Assembly: GCF_014650035.1 (NCBI RefSeq)
Contig: NZ_BMUE01000003.1
Span: 620,001-684,000 of the forward strand
Direction: 5' to 3'
From: Streptomyces lucensis JCM 4490
GTDB lineage: Bacteria; Actinomycetota; Actinomycetes; Streptomycetales; Streptomycetaceae
DNA: 64,000 nucleotides
Shown here: positions 29,787 to 37,885 of the stretch, in pieces
Layout: each line of letters begins with the position of its first letter
How positions within the stretch are numbered: the stretch's first letter is position 1
Notes under the pieces: generated by a model
Databases searched by the model: none
What the model was told of the DNA's origin: nothing
Seen by the model: only the letters and a program-made list of their open reading frames with translations
Position numbers and translations under genes: made by a program

Positions 29787-31229
29787 GTGACTTCTGCGCC
29801 CGCCAAGCCCCGCATCCCGAACGTCCTCGCCGGACGCTACGCCTCCGCCGAGCTCGCCACGCTCTGGTCCCCCGAGCAGAAGGTGAAGCTGGAGCGGCAG
29901 CTCTGGCTCGCCGTGCTGCGGGCCCAGAAGGACCTCGGCATCGAGGTGCCCGACGAGGCGATCGCCGACTACGAGCGCGTCCTCGACACGGTCGACCTGG
30001 CCTCGATCGCCGAGCGGGAGAAGGTCACCCGGCACGACGTGAAGGCGCGGATCGAGGAGTTCAACGACCTCGCCGGGCACGAGCACGTGCACAAGGGCAT
30101 GACCTCCCGTGACCTCACCGAGAACGTCGAGCAGCTGCAGATCCGGCTCTCGCTGGAGCTGATGCGCGACCGTACGGTGGCCGTGCTGGCGCGCCTGGGC
30201 AAGCTGGCCGGCGAGTACGCCGAGCTGGTCATGGCCGGCCGCTCCCACAACGTCGCCGCGCAGGCCACCACCCTGGGCAAGCGGTTCGCGACCGCCGCCG
30301 ACGAACTGCTCGCCGCCCACGGCCGCGTCGAGGAGCTGCTGGGCCGCTACCCGCTGCGCGGCATCAAGGGCCCGGTCGGCACCGCGCAGGACATGCTCGA
30401 CCTGCTCGGCGGGGACGCCGCGCGGCTCGCCGAGCTGGAGGACCGCATCGCGCGTCACCTCGGCTTCTCGCAGGCGTTCACCTCGGTCGGCCAGGTGTAC
30501 CCGCGCTCGCTGGACTACGAGGTCGTCACAGCGCTGGTGCAGCTCGCGGCGGCGCCGTCCTCGCTGGCGAAGACGATCCGGCTGATGGCCGGCCACGAGC
30601 TGGTCACCGAGGGCTTCAAGCCGGGCCAGGTCGGCTCCTCCGCCATGCCGCACAAGATGAACACCCGCTCCTGCGAGCGCGTCAACGGGCTCATGGTCAT
30701 CCTGCGCGGCTACGCCTCGATGACCGGTGAGCTGGCGGGCGACCAGTGGAACGAGGGCGACGTCTCCTGCTCGGTGGTGCGCCGGGTCGCGCTGCCGGAC
30801 GCCTTCTTCGCGCTGGACGGCCTGCTGGAGACCTTCCTGACGGTCCTCGACGAGTTCGGCGCCTTCCCGGCGGTCGTCGCCCGTGAGCTGGACCGCTACC
30901 TGCCCTTCCTGGCCACCACCAAGGTGCTCATGGGCGCGGTGCGCGCCGGGGTCGGCCGCGAGGTGGCGCACGAGGCGATCAAGGAGAACGCCGTGGCCAC
31001 CGCGCTCGCCATGCGCGAGCGGGGCGCCGAGCGCAACGACCTGCTCGACAAGCTCGCCGCCGACGAGCGCCTGCCGCTCGACCGTGAGCAGCTGGCGGCG
31101 CTGATGGCCGACAAGCTGTCCTTCACCGGCGCCGCGGCGGCCCAGGTCGGCGTGGTCGTCGGCAGGATCGAGGAGATCACGAAGCAGCACCCGGAGGCCG
31201 CCGGGTACACCCCCGGAGCGATCCTCTGA
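29787..31229 (+). CDS. purB: Adenylosuccinate lyase
   Basis: A 480-residue fumarase-superfamily lyase that acts twice in purine synthesis, on SAICAR and on adenylosuccinate. The family signature GSSAMPHKMNTR is complete. MTSRDLTENVEQLQIR, GRSHNVAAQATTLGKRFA and GDVSCSVVRR match the substrate regions. The start is a GTG directly after a -10 box, implying leaderless expression. The next gene begins at or just after its stop. No other pur genes are near. Confidence 0.97.
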   Translation: MTSAPAKPRIPNVLAGRYASAELATLWSPEQKVKLERQLWLAVLRAQKDLGIEVPDEAIADYERVLDTVDLASIAEREKVTRHDVKARIEEFNDLAGHEHVHKGMTSRDLTENVEQLQIRLSLELMRDRTVAVLARLGKLAGEYAELVMAGRSHNVAAQATTLGKRFATAADELLAAHGRVEELLGRYPLRGIKGPVGTAQDMLDLLGGDAARLAELEDRIARHLGFSQAFTSVGQVYPRSLDYEVVTALVQLAAAPSSLAKTIRLMAGHELVTEGFKPGQVGSSAMPHKMNTRSCERVNGLMVILRGYASMTGELAGDQWNEGDVSCSVVRRVALPDAFFALDGLLETFLTVLDEFGAFPAVVARELDRYLPFLATTKVLMGAVRAGVGREVAHEAIKENAVATALAMRERGAERNDLLDKLAADERLPLDREQLAALMADKLSFTGAAAAQVGVVVGRIEEITKQHPEAAGYTPGAIL

Positions 31230-31822
31230 CCAGCACTCCCCGCCTCACCCGGGCCGACCTGGAGGCCGCCCGCGACCGTCTCGTGCCGGACGTCGTCGCG
31301 GACGGCCTGCGGGTGCTCTTCTGCGGCATCAACCCCGGTCTGATGACGGCGGCGACCGGTCACCACTTCGCCCGCCCCGGCAACCGGTTCTGGCCCGTGC
31401 TGCACCTGTCCGGCTTCACCCCGAGGCTGCTGAAGCCCGCGGAGCAGCACGAACTGCTGTCGTACGGGCTGGGCATCACCAACGTGGTGGCGCGGGCGAC
31501 CGCGCGGGCGGACGAGCTGACCGCCGGGGAGTACGCCGAGGGCGGCCGGCTGCTGACCGCCAAGGTGGCGCGGCTGAGGCCCGGATGGCTGGCCGTCGTC
31601 GGGGTGACCGCGTACCGGGCCGCCTTCGGCGACCGCCGGGCGCTGGTGGGGCCGCAGGAGCGGACCGTCGGCGGCACGCGGGTGTGGGTGCTGCCCAACC
31701 CGAGCGGGCTGAACGCGCACTGGACCGCGACGACGATGGCCGAGGAGTTCGCCCGGCTGCGGGAGGCGGCCGGCGCGGCGGATCAGGGAGGATCCGTCTC
31801 GGTCACCACGCCGAGGAGCTGA
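31226..31822 (+). CDS. mug: Mismatch-specific (G:U/T) DNA glycosylase, MUG type
   Basis: A uracil/thymine-DNA glycosylase of the MUG family, which removes U or T opposite G. FCGINPGLMTAATGHHFARP is the catalytic motif block (GINPG with Asn) and VLPNPSGLNAHW is the DNA-intercalation motif. The start is uncertain. The conserved N-terminal helix LTRADLEAARDRLVPDVV has no ATG, GTG or TTG before it; a CTG at 31226 overlaps the purB stop as CTGA with GGAG 5 bases upstream, giving 198 residues. The conventional alternative is GTG at 31283 (179 residues), with no good ribosome binding site. The 3' end overlaps the opposite-strand gene by 40 bases. Confidence 0.88.
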   Translation: MTSTPRLTRADLEAARDRLVPDVVADGLRVLFCGINPGLMTAATGHHFARPGNRFWPVLHLSGFTPRLLKPAEQHELLSYGLGITNVVARATARADELTAGEYAEGGRLLTAKVARLRPGWLAVVGVTAYRAAFGDRRALVGPQERTVGGTRVWVLPNPSGLNAHWTATTMAEEFARLREAAGAADQGGSVSVTTPRS

Positions 31823-32226
31823 AGGGGCAGTTCCTTGTCCCAGTGGGAGACGCCGAGCGCGACCCACCGGCCCGAGCCGGTGGCCTGCCACAGGTGGACG
31901 TCCGGCACGTGCTCGCTGAGGCCGGCCCACGGCTCCTCGATGTCCTCGCCTCCCATCGCCCGGCCGAGAACGCCGCGCAGGCTGAAGTGCTGGGGCGGCC
32001 CCCACCGATCCGTCAGCCGCTCGGCCAGACCGTCCCGGTCGGCCTCGAACTGCGCCGCGGTCTCCTCCCACGCCGTGCCGTCGTCCTCCCAAAAGTCACC
32101 GCTCGTCCGTAAGGCGGCCATGTGATAGCCGGGACCGCTCTCGCCGTGCTCCGACCTGCCGTGCACCGCTGGGAACTCCCGGGCGCACAGCAGGTCCATG
32201 AGGCTCAGGCACTTCGCGATGTCCAT
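31783..32226 (-). CDS. Hypothetical acidic protein
   Basis: A 147-residue acidic, Trp-rich protein I do not recognise. It begins MDIAKCLSLMDLLCAREFPA and has FWEDDGTAWEETAAQFEADR, SLRGVLGRAMGGEDIEEPW and HLWQATGSGRWVALGVSHWD. There is no signal peptide or membrane helix. Its 3' end overlaps the glycosylase gene on the other strand. The ATG at 32226 is favoured because sequence upstream has no resemblance to protein. It could be one of the small immunity-like or DUF proteins common in streptomycetes, but nothing proves that. Confidence 0.72.
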   Translation of the reverse strand: MDIAKCLSLMDLLCAREFPAVHGRSEHGESGPGYHMAALRTSGDFWEDDGTAWEETAAQFEADRDGLAERLTDRWGPPQHFSLRGVLGRAMGGEDIEEPWAGLSEHVPDVHLWQATGSGRWVALGVSHWDKELPLQLLGVVTETDPP

Positions 32227-32267
32227 GCGACCCAGTAAAGCGGGCACCACTGACAACTGGCGGCCCG

Positions 32268-32456
32268 TCAGACGTCCCTGCGGTGCGGGGACCACGCCCC
32301 GGCGAGCAGGGCCGCCGCCGCCCACAGCGTGGCCACCGCGGGCCCGTCCCACGGACCGAGGGAGCCGTCCCAGGTGCTGTGCAGCGCCACTTGGCCGGCC
32401 CGGTCGGGCAGCAGGCCGGCCACGCCCGAGGACATGTCGCCGATCGCGAAGGACGA
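32268..32456 (-). pseudogene. Remnant C-terminus of an ABC-2 type transporter permease
   Basis: Reading the minus strand from just after an in-frame TGA (32457-32459) to a stop at 32268 gives about 62 residues ending GPAVATLWAAAALLAGAW then SPHRRDV. This is the standard last membrane helix and RRRD-like tail of ABC-2 permeases, preceded by AGLLPDRAGQVALHSTW, also typical. The rest of the permease and any ATPase are missing. A 7-bp hairpin CTCCCCC-GTGC-GGGGGAG (32469-32486) lies at its broken end. The remainder of 32227-32667 holds no other gene. Confidence 0.5.
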
Positions 32457-32667
32457 TCAGCAGATCGTCTCCCCCGTGCGGGGGAGGTCCGCCGCCGCGA
32501 ATCGGGGTACGTGGCGCCACGCTGACGGGCACCACGCGAACCGCCCGGCCGCGCCGCGCCGTACCGGGTGCACGTCGGGCGGGCCCCGGGCGGAACCCGG
32601 CGCTCGCCGGGGTACGCCGGGGCGAGTACGATCCGCCCAACACGCGTGCGAGCTGGAAGGACGGACG

Positions 32668-33825
32668 GTGGGGCAGCTGACCGGTGGCGATCCCTCGCTG
32701 CTGCGAAGGATCAACTCCGCGGTGGTGCTGCACGCGCTGCGTGCCACGGACTGCGCGACACTCACCGAGGTCACCCGGGTCACCGGACTGTCCCGGCCGA
32801 CCGTCGAGGGCGTCGTCGAGGGGCTCATGGAGGCCGGGCTCGTCGTGGAGACGGCGGCCGACGAGGGCACCGCGCGCCGCCAGGGCCGGCCCGCCCGCCG
32901 GTTCCGGTTCCGGGCCGAGGCCGGGCACCTGCTGGGCCTGGAGATCGGGCCGCACCGGGTCGCGGCGCTGCTGTCCGATCTGGACGGGCGGGTGCTGGGC
33001 GCGCAGGCCAAGGAGGTCGACGAGACCGCCCCGGCGGACGAGCGGCTCGACCGGCTGCGCGGCGCCGTCGCCGAGCTGCTGCGCCGGGCCGGGGTGGCGC
33101 GCGGCTCGCTGCGGGCGGTGGGTGTGGGCACACCGGGCATCGTGGGGTCCGACGGGACGGTACGGCTGAGCACGGCCCTGCCGCAGTGGACGGGGCTGAA
33201 GCTGGCCGACCGGCTCAGCCGCTCGTTCAAGTGCCCGGTGCTGGTGGAGAACGACGCGAACGCGGCCGCCGTCGCCGAGCACTGGAAGGGGGCGGCGACC
33301 GAGACGGACGACGTGGTGTTCGTGCTGGCCGGGCTGAGCCCCGGTGCGGGTTCGCTGATCGGCGGTCGGCTGCACCGCGGCTACGGCGGGGCGGCCGGGG
33401 AGATCGGCGCGCTGCACCTGCTGGGCCGGGAGGTGACCCCGGAGACGCTGCTGTCCACCACCGACCAGCCGCTGCACCCGCTGGACGAGCAGGCGGTCGC
33501 CGAGGTGTTCGCACTGGCACGGGACGGCGACCAGCGGGCGCGGGCGGCGGTCGAACGGTTCATCCAGCGGCTCGTGCACGACGTGGCCGCGCTGGTGCTC
33601 GCGCTCGATCCGGAACTGGTCGTGATCGGCGGCTGGGCCGCCGGCCTCGACGGGGTCCTGGAACCGCTGCGGCGCGAACTGGACCGCTATTGCCTGCGGC
33701 CGCCCCGGGTGGCGCTGTCCCTGCTGGGCGAGGCGGCCGTGGCCACGGGCGCGCTGCGGCTCGCGCTGGATCACGTGGAGGAGCAACTCTTCGCGGTGGA
33801 CGGCACGGTGACGGCCCGCCGCTGA
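32668..33825 (+). CDS. ROK-family transcriptional regulator
   Basis: A 385-residue NagC/XylR-type regulator. An N-terminal winged helix (about 8-70; LLRRINSAVVLHALRATDCA, VTRVTGLSRPTVEGVVEGLM) is joined to a ROK sugar-kinase-like domain with VGVGTPGIVGSDGTVRL, the catalytic-loop-like VLVENDANAAAVAEHWKGAA and GYGGAAGEIGALHLLGRE. The usual ROK zinc motif (Cys-X-Cys-Gly-X2-Gly-Cys) after the GEIG segment is absent. This suggests sugar-responsive repression with an altered ligand site. The GTG at 32668 follows GGAAGGA. No sugar transporter is adjacent, only the permease remnant. Confidence 0.9.
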   Translation: MGQLTGGDPSLLRRINSAVVLHALRATDCATLTEVTRVTGLSRPTVEGVVEGLMEAGLVVETAADEGTARRQGRPARRFRFRAEAGHLLGLEIGPHRVAALLSDLDGRVLGAQAKEVDETAPADERLDRLRGAVAELLRRAGVARGSLRAVGVGTPGIVGSDGTVRLSTALPQWTGLKLADRLSRSFKCPVLVENDANAAAVAEHWKGAATETDDVVFVLAGLSPGAGSLIGGRLHRGYGGAAGEIGALHLLGREVTPETLLSTTDQPLHPLDEQAVAEVFALARDGDQRARAAVERFIQRLVHDVAALVLALDPELVVIGGWAAGLDGVLEPLRRELDRYCLRPPRVALSLLGEAAVATGALRLALDHVEEQLFAVDGTVTARR

Positions 33826-33976
33826 CCGACCCGACCCGACCCGGAGCACGGTCCGGAGCCCGGCGAACGGGAACCGGTGACGCACAGGACGGCGAGGCGT
33901 CGTGCCGCAGGCGCACCGCGGCACCACGCGGCCACGTCGAGACGCAACTGGTCACCGTATACGCCACGGTGACGGC
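33826..33976. other. Intergenic stretch after the ROK gene
   Basis: Bases between the ROK stop and the repeat array show no gene. CGACCCGACCCGACCCGG just after the stop is a short CGACC iteration. Confidence 0.3.
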
Positions 33977-34032
33977 GTGTTGCTGACGGCGTGTTGGCGG
34001 CGGCGTGTTGGCGGCGGCGTGTTGGCGGCGGA
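33977..34032. repeat. 14-bp tandem repeat, about four copies
   Basis: GTGTTGGCGGCGGC occurs at 33991-34004, 34005-34018 and, with one final-base change, 34019-34032. A degenerate copy (GTGTTGCTGACGGC) precedes at 33977-33990. The array is intergenic between convergent ROK and GntR genes, and the following 140 bases hold no gene. Confidence 0.75.
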
Positions 34033-34175
34033 GCGGACCGCACCGGAGGGCGGGCCTGCGCCCGGTTCAGGACGGCGCGAGGCGGCCCGGCACCGATCCG
34101 GCGCGCGGGCCGGCCGGTGTCGGGCCGTGGGCGGCGGACGGGCTCAGGTCGTCCGGCCCACGTCGGGGTCGGGGC

Positions 34176-34937
34176 TCAGGAGGCCCGTCGTTCCGGGTCG
34201 TGGTGTATTTCCACGCCGGGCGAGTCGCCGAAGGTCAGCCGGCAGGTGTCGGCGCGGTAGGTCGCCACGGACAGCGCCGCGGTGCGGCCCTGCGCGAAGA
34301 AGCGGGTGGTGACGACCAGGACGGGCGCGCCGGGCAGCCGGTCGAGTTCCTTGGCGTCGTCCGCGCGCGCGGAGCCCAGCTCGACGGCGCGGTCCTGGCC
34401 CTCCAGCGCGAGGTGCTGCAGCTCGCGCAGCACCGCACGCGTGCGTGCCGTGCCGGACGGGGCGTCGATCGCGGTGAGGCCGGGCACCGAGGCCGCCGGG
34501 ATGTAGAGCAGCTCGGTGGCGACGCGCTGGCCGTGGGACACGCGGGAGCGGTGGACGGTGTGGACGGGCTCGTCCGCGCCGGTCTCCAGAGCGGCGGCGA
34601 CGGCCGCCGGCGGCGTCTGAAGAGCGCAGTCGACGGGCTGCCAGGCGTCCCCTTCGGCCCCCGGCCAGGCGTGCTGCTCGGTGCCGACCGCCACCCCCAC
34701 ACGCGGCGGCGCGACGGTCGTACCGACGCCGCGCCGGCGCTGCAGCCGGCCTTCCAGCTCCAGCTGTTCGAGAGCCTGGCGGAGCGTGGCGCGGGCCACG
34801 CCGAAGCGCGCGGCGAGGTCCCGCTCGTTGGGCAGGATCTCGCCGACCGAGAACTCGGAGTCCAGTGCCTCGGTGAGCACGGTCTTGAGATGCCAGTACT
34901 TAGGTTCCGGCACCGAATCCAGCTGCGTGGTCCCCAC
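34176..34937 (-). CDS. GntR-family (HutC/UTRA) transcriptional regulator
   Basis: A 253-residue regulator. The N-terminal GntR winged helix includes YWHLKTVLTEALDSEFSVGE, LPNERDLAARFGVARATLRQ and QRRRGVGTTVAPP. The C-terminal UTRA ligand domain (about 90-245) has VHRSRVSHGQRVATELLYIP and ARADDAKELDRLPGAPVLVV. DasR and related N-acetylglucosamine regulators share this plan. The GTG at 34937 follows GGAGG by 5 bases; a longer in-frame start at 35003 would add a Lys/Arg-rich leader. The region upstream (34965-35000) is unusually AT-rich (CCTTGTTTATTAAAGGTTG), probably its promoter. Confidence 0.88.
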   Translation of the reverse strand: MGTTQLDSVPEPKYWHLKTVLTEALDSEFSVGEILPNERDLAARFGVARATLRQALEQLELEGRLQRRRGVGTTVAPPRVGVAVGTEQHAWPGAEGDAWQPVDCALQTPPAAVAAALETGADEPVHTVHRSRVSHGQRVATELLYIPAASVPGLTAIDAPSGTARTRAVLRELQHLALEGQDRAVELGSARADDAKELDRLPGAPVLVVTTRFFAQGRTAALSVATYRADTCRLTFGDSPGVEIHHDPERRAS

Positions 34938-35135
34938 CCTGTCCTCCGCATGAGCCGTGGTCCGGCGGTTTTTAGCGCCCTTGTTTATTAAAGGTTGTTG
35001 CACTTCTCTGCGACGATAGGGCTGCGGTCACCCTTGGTCAAGACCAATCCTCGCCCCTTGGGCAGCGCACGGGCGGCGCGCCGCGGAGCGTTCACGAGGC
35101 GTTCGCACACGGCGGTGTGTGTGACGGCACGGCGA

Positions 35136-35159
35136 AGCCCCCGTCGCACGACGGGGGCT
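35136..35159 (-). terminator. Terminator of the ECF sigma gene
   Basis: AGCCCCCGTC and GACGGGGGCT form a perfect 10-bp stem with a GCAC loop, 13 bases past the sigma factor stop. Confidence 0.8.
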
Positions 35160-35172
35160 CGCGGGGCGTGGC

Positions 35173-36057
35173 TCAGCGGTCGGCGAGGTGCCGCAGCTTG
35201 TCCGGGTTACGCACGATGTACACGGTGCTGACGCGGCCGTCGGCGACGTCCACCTGGATCAGGCTGTCGGGCTTGCCGTCGGTCGTCACCAGGACGGCGG
35301 GACCGCCGTTGACCTCCAGGAAGCGCAGGGCCATGCCCGGAAGCCGGTTGCCCGAGACGGCGACCAGGAAGCGGCCCACCTTGTCGGCGGTGTGCAGGGT
35401 GCGCAGCGGCGCCTTGGCCTTGCCGCCGCTGTCGCCGATCAGGCGGACGTCCGGGGCCAGCAGGGACATCAGCCCCGCCAGGTCGCCTCCGCCCGCCGCG
35501 GCGAGGAAGCGTTCGGTCAGGTCCCGGCGCCGGGCGGGGTCGACCTCGTAGCGCGGCCGCCCCTCCGCCACGTGCCTGCGGGCCCGCCCGGCGAGCTGCC
35601 GTACGGCCGCCTCGCCGCGGTCGAGCAGCGCGGCGATCTCGGCGTAGGGGTATCCGAAGGCCTCCCTGAGCACGAAGACGGCCCGCTCCAGCGGGGAGAG
35701 GGACTCCAGGACGACCAGCACGGCCAGGGAGACCGTGTCGGCGAGCACGGCGCGGTCCGCGGTGTCCGGGGCGGCGCCGCCGAACTCGGTGACGTACGGC
35801 TCCGGCAGCCAGGGGCCGGTGTAGGTCTCGCCGCGGGCCTTGACCTGGCGCAGCCGGTCGATGGCCAGACGGGTGGTGATGCGCACCAGGTAGGCGCGCG
35901 GTTCGCGGACCTCCGCGCGGTCCGCGCCGGACCAGCGCAGCCACGCGTCCTGGACCACGTCCTCGGCGTCGGCGGTCCGGCCCAGCATGCGGTAGGCCAC
36001 GCCCATCAGCAGGGGCCGGTGTTCTTCGAAGACGTCGGTCGCGAGGTCGGTGGTCAC
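35173..36057 (-). CDS. ECF41-type (SigJ-like) RNA polymerase sigma factor with SnoaL-like C-terminus
   Basis: A 294-residue ECF sigma factor. Region 2 (FEEHRPLLMGVAYRMLGRTA, AEDVVQDAWLRW) and region 4 (LSPLERAVFVLREAFGYPYA, EIAALLDRGEAAVRQLAGRA) are followed by an NTF2/SnoaL-like domain (about 175-290). The linker carries WLPEP at residues 83-87, and the C-terminal domain DSGGK near the DVRLIGD strand, the two hallmarks of ECF41 factors, whose extension regulates activity in place of an anti-sigma factor. The GTG at 36057 is chosen at the conserved N-terminus. It is divergent from an oxidoreductase gene, fitting the usual ECF41-plus-oxidoreductase pairing. Confidence 0.92.
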   Translation of the reverse strand: MTTDLATDVFEEHRPLLMGVAYRMLGRTADAEDVVQDAWLRWSGADRAEVREPRAYLVRITTRLAIDRLRQVKARGETYTGPWLPEPYVTEFGGAAPDTADRAVLADTVSLAVLVVLESLSPLERAVFVLREAFGYPYAEIAALLDRGEAAVRQLAGRARRHVAEGRPRYEVDPARRRDLTERFLAAAGGGDLAGLMSLLAPDVRLIGDSGGKAKAPLRTLHTADKVGRFLVAVSGNRLPGMALRFLEVNGGPAVLVTTDGKPDSLIQVDVADGRVSTVYIVRNPDKLRHLADR

Positions 36058-36179
36058 CTGTCCATCCCATCCGACACGCCCGGTGGGTGTCCACCCGGAA
36101 TCGCCGGGTCCGGGCCGCGCGGCGATCACAATGTCCGCGGACCGCCGGGGGCCGGCGGCAGGTGGAGCTGGAGGAACCG

Positions 36180-36833
36180 ATGCGGTACGCGGTGCTGGGC
36201 ACGGGCGAGGTGGGCCGCACACTGGGCGGCAGGCTGGTGGAGCTGGGGCACGAGGTGACCCTCGGATCGCGCTCGGAGGACAACCCCGTGGCGCGGGAGT
36301 GGTCCACCGCCGCGGCGGGCCGGGCCCACGCGGGCACCTTCGCGCAGGCGGCCGCGGCGTCCGAGGTGGTGATCAACGCGGTGGGCGGCCGGGTGGCGCT
36401 CGAGGCCCTCGGGGCGGTGGGCGCCGGACACCTCGACGGCAAGGTCGTGGTGGACGTGTCCAACCCGCTGGCGTTCGAGGACGGGCAACCGCGGCTGGAC
36501 CCGGTGGAGTCGGACAGCGTGGGCGAGCGGATCCAGCAGGCCTTCCCGCACGCGCGCGTGGTGAAGACGCTGAACACCGTGAACTGCCAGGTGATGGTGG
36601 ACCCCGGACGGGTGCCGGGCGGGCACGCCGTGTTCGTGTGCGGCGAGAACGCCGACGCGAAGGAGCAGGTGAAGGAGTTGCTCGGCGAGTTCGGCTGGCC
36701 GGCCGGGCGGGTCCTGGACCTGGGCGGCATCCGGTCGGCGCGGGCCGTGGAGATGTATCTGCCGCTGTGGCTGACGATGTTCCGGGAGTTCGGGCACGCC
36801 GACTTCAACATCGAGGTGTGCCGCGCGCGTTGA
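36180..36833 (+). CDS. NADPH-dependent F420 reductase-like / NAD(P)-binding protein
   Basis: A 217-residue dinucleotide-binding protein. MRYAVLGTGEVGRTLGGRLV gives a GxGxxG Rossmann motif, and LGSRSEDNP fits NADPH phosphate binding by Ser-Arg. VVINAVGG, VVVDVSNPLAFEDG and VVKTLNTVNCQVMVDPGR are typical of the F420H2:NADP oxidoreductase-like (F420_oxidored) family. The ATG follows GGAGG. It is divergent from the ECF41 sigma gene and is the likely regulated partner. It may act in redox balance, but the substrate is not evident. Confidence 0.88.
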   Translation: MRYAVLGTGEVGRTLGGRLVELGHEVTLGSRSEDNPVAREWSTAAAGRAHAGTFAQAAAASEVVINAVGGRVALEALGAVGAGHLDGKVVVDVSNPLAFEDGQPRLDPVESDSVGERIQQAFPHARVVKTLNTVNCQVMVDPGRVPGGHAVFVCGENADAKEQVKELLGEFGWPAGRVLDLGGIRSARAVEMYLPLWLTMFREFGHADFNIEVCRAR

Positions 36834-36881
36834 CGCGCGGATGCCGGCGCCGTGTACGCCGCCTGGGGGCTACCCGTCGGT

Positions 36882-36891
36882 AGCAATTGCT
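36882..36891. promoter_or_regulatory. Palindrome AGCAATTGCT upstream of the hydrolase
   Basis: A perfect 10-bp AT-centred palindrome stands 46 bases before the hydrolase start, next to TGACAAGCTGTC. It could be an operator, although no regulator gene is adjacent apart from the sigma factor. Confidence 0.3.
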
Positions 36892-36937
36892 GACAAGCTG
36901 TCTACGGCGTCCGTCAGCACCCAGCCGAGGAGCAACC

Positions 36938-37768
36938 ATGTCTGCCACCGTCTCCTTCGAGGTCCCCACCGGGCACGGCCCGAGGGACGTGACCGTGTCC
37001 TACGCGCGCGCGGGACGCGGCGAACCGCTGGTCCTGCTGCACGGCATCGGCCATCACCGGCAGGTCTGGGACCCGGTCGTGGACATCCTCGCCACCGAGC
37101 GCGACGTGATCGCCGTCGACCTCCCCGGATTCGGCGCCTCCCCGGGCCTGCCGGCCGGCCTGGCGTACGACCTGCCGACGACCAACGCCGTGCTCGGCGC
37201 CCTGTTCGAGGCACTGGAGCTGGACCGACCGCACGTAGCCGGCAACTCGCTGGGCGGCCTGCTCGCCCTGGAACTGGGCCGGGAGAAGCTCGTACGGTCC
37301 GTCACGGCCCTGTCCCCGGCCGGTTTCTGGACGGAGGCCGAGCGCCGCTACGCCTTCACGGTGCTGCGGGCGATGCGCGCCACCGCCGAGCGGCTCCCGC
37401 TGCCGCTGGTGGAACGGCTGAGCCGCACCGCCGCCGGCCGCACGGCGCTGACGAGCACGATCTACGCCCGCCCCGGGCGCCGCGCCCCGGAGGCCGTGGT
37501 CGCCGAGACGCTGGCCCTCGTGGGGGCCACCGGCTTCGACGCGACCCTGCGGGCCGGTGACGGCGTGCGGTTCACCGACGCCCTGCCCGGCCTGCCGGTC
37601 ACGGTGGCCTGGGGCACCCGGGACCGCATCCTCCTCCGCCGCCAGGGCGTCCGCGCCAAGCAGCTCATCCCGCACGCCCGGCTCGTACGGCTGCCCGGCT
37701 GCGGCCACTGCCCGATGAACGACGACCCGGCGCTGGTCTCCCGCGTCATCCTGGACCGCAGCCGCTGA
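36938..37768 (+). CDS. Alpha/beta-fold hydrolase
   Basis: A 276-residue hydrolase. LVLLHGIGHHRQVWDPV gives the HG oxyanion motif, IAVDLPGFGASPG follows, the nucleophile elbow is HVAGNSLGGLLALELG, the Asp is in VAWGTRDRIL and the His in LPGCGHCPMNDDP. It most resembles esterases and C-C hydrolases of the MhpC type, but no aromatic degradation genes are adjacent. The ATG follows GAGGAG. Three large hairpins follow the gene. Confidence 0.92.
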   Translation: MSATVSFEVPTGHGPRDVTVSYARAGRGEPLVLLHGIGHHRQVWDPVVDILATERDVIAVDLPGFGASPGLPAGLAYDLPTTNAVLGALFEALELDRPHVAGNSLGGLLALELGREKLVRSVTALSPAGFWTEAERRYAFTVLRAMRATAERLPLPLVERLSRTAAGRTALTSTIYARPGRRAPEAVVAETLALVGATGFDATLRAGDGVRFTDALPGLPVTVAWGTRDRILLRRQGVRAKQLIPHARLVRLPGCGHCPMNDDPALVSRVILDRSR

Positions 37769-37770
37769 CC

Positions 37771-37807
37771 GGCGCGTACGGCACCACCCGGACGCGCCGT
37801 ACGCGCC
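37771..37807. terminator. Hairpin 1 of a three-hairpin cluster
   Basis: GGCGCGTACGGC (37771-37782) pairs perfectly with GCCGTACGCGCC (37796-37807) across 13 bases, beginning 3 bases after the hydrolase stop. Likely the main terminator. Confidence 0.65.
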
Positions 37808-37825
37808 CGGCACCACCGTCACGCA

Positions 37826-37857
37826 CGTCGCCGGTACGCGCGCGCGTACCGGCGACG
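37826..37857. repeat. Perfect 32-bp palindrome (hairpin 2)
   Basis: All 32 bases are self-complementary around a CGCGCGCG centre (core GGTACGCGCGCGCGTACC). It could fold as a cruciform or hairpin. Its right arm overlaps the first copy of an 18-bp tandem duplication GCGACGCGGGGAGGGACA (37852-37869 and 37870-37887, one mismatch). Confidence 0.7.
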
Positions 37858-37885
37858 CGGGGAGGGACAGCGACGCGGGGAAGGA

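Noticed and set aside
28512..31190. An 892-codon minus-strand open frame opposite purB and the SGNH gene
   Set aside because: No recognisable domain, and it spans two well-supported genes on the other strand.
32227..33927. Long minus-strand extension of the hypothetical gene ending at 31783
   Set aside because: The extension runs opposite the ROK gene and has shadow composition; the protein-like part starts at the ATG at 32226.
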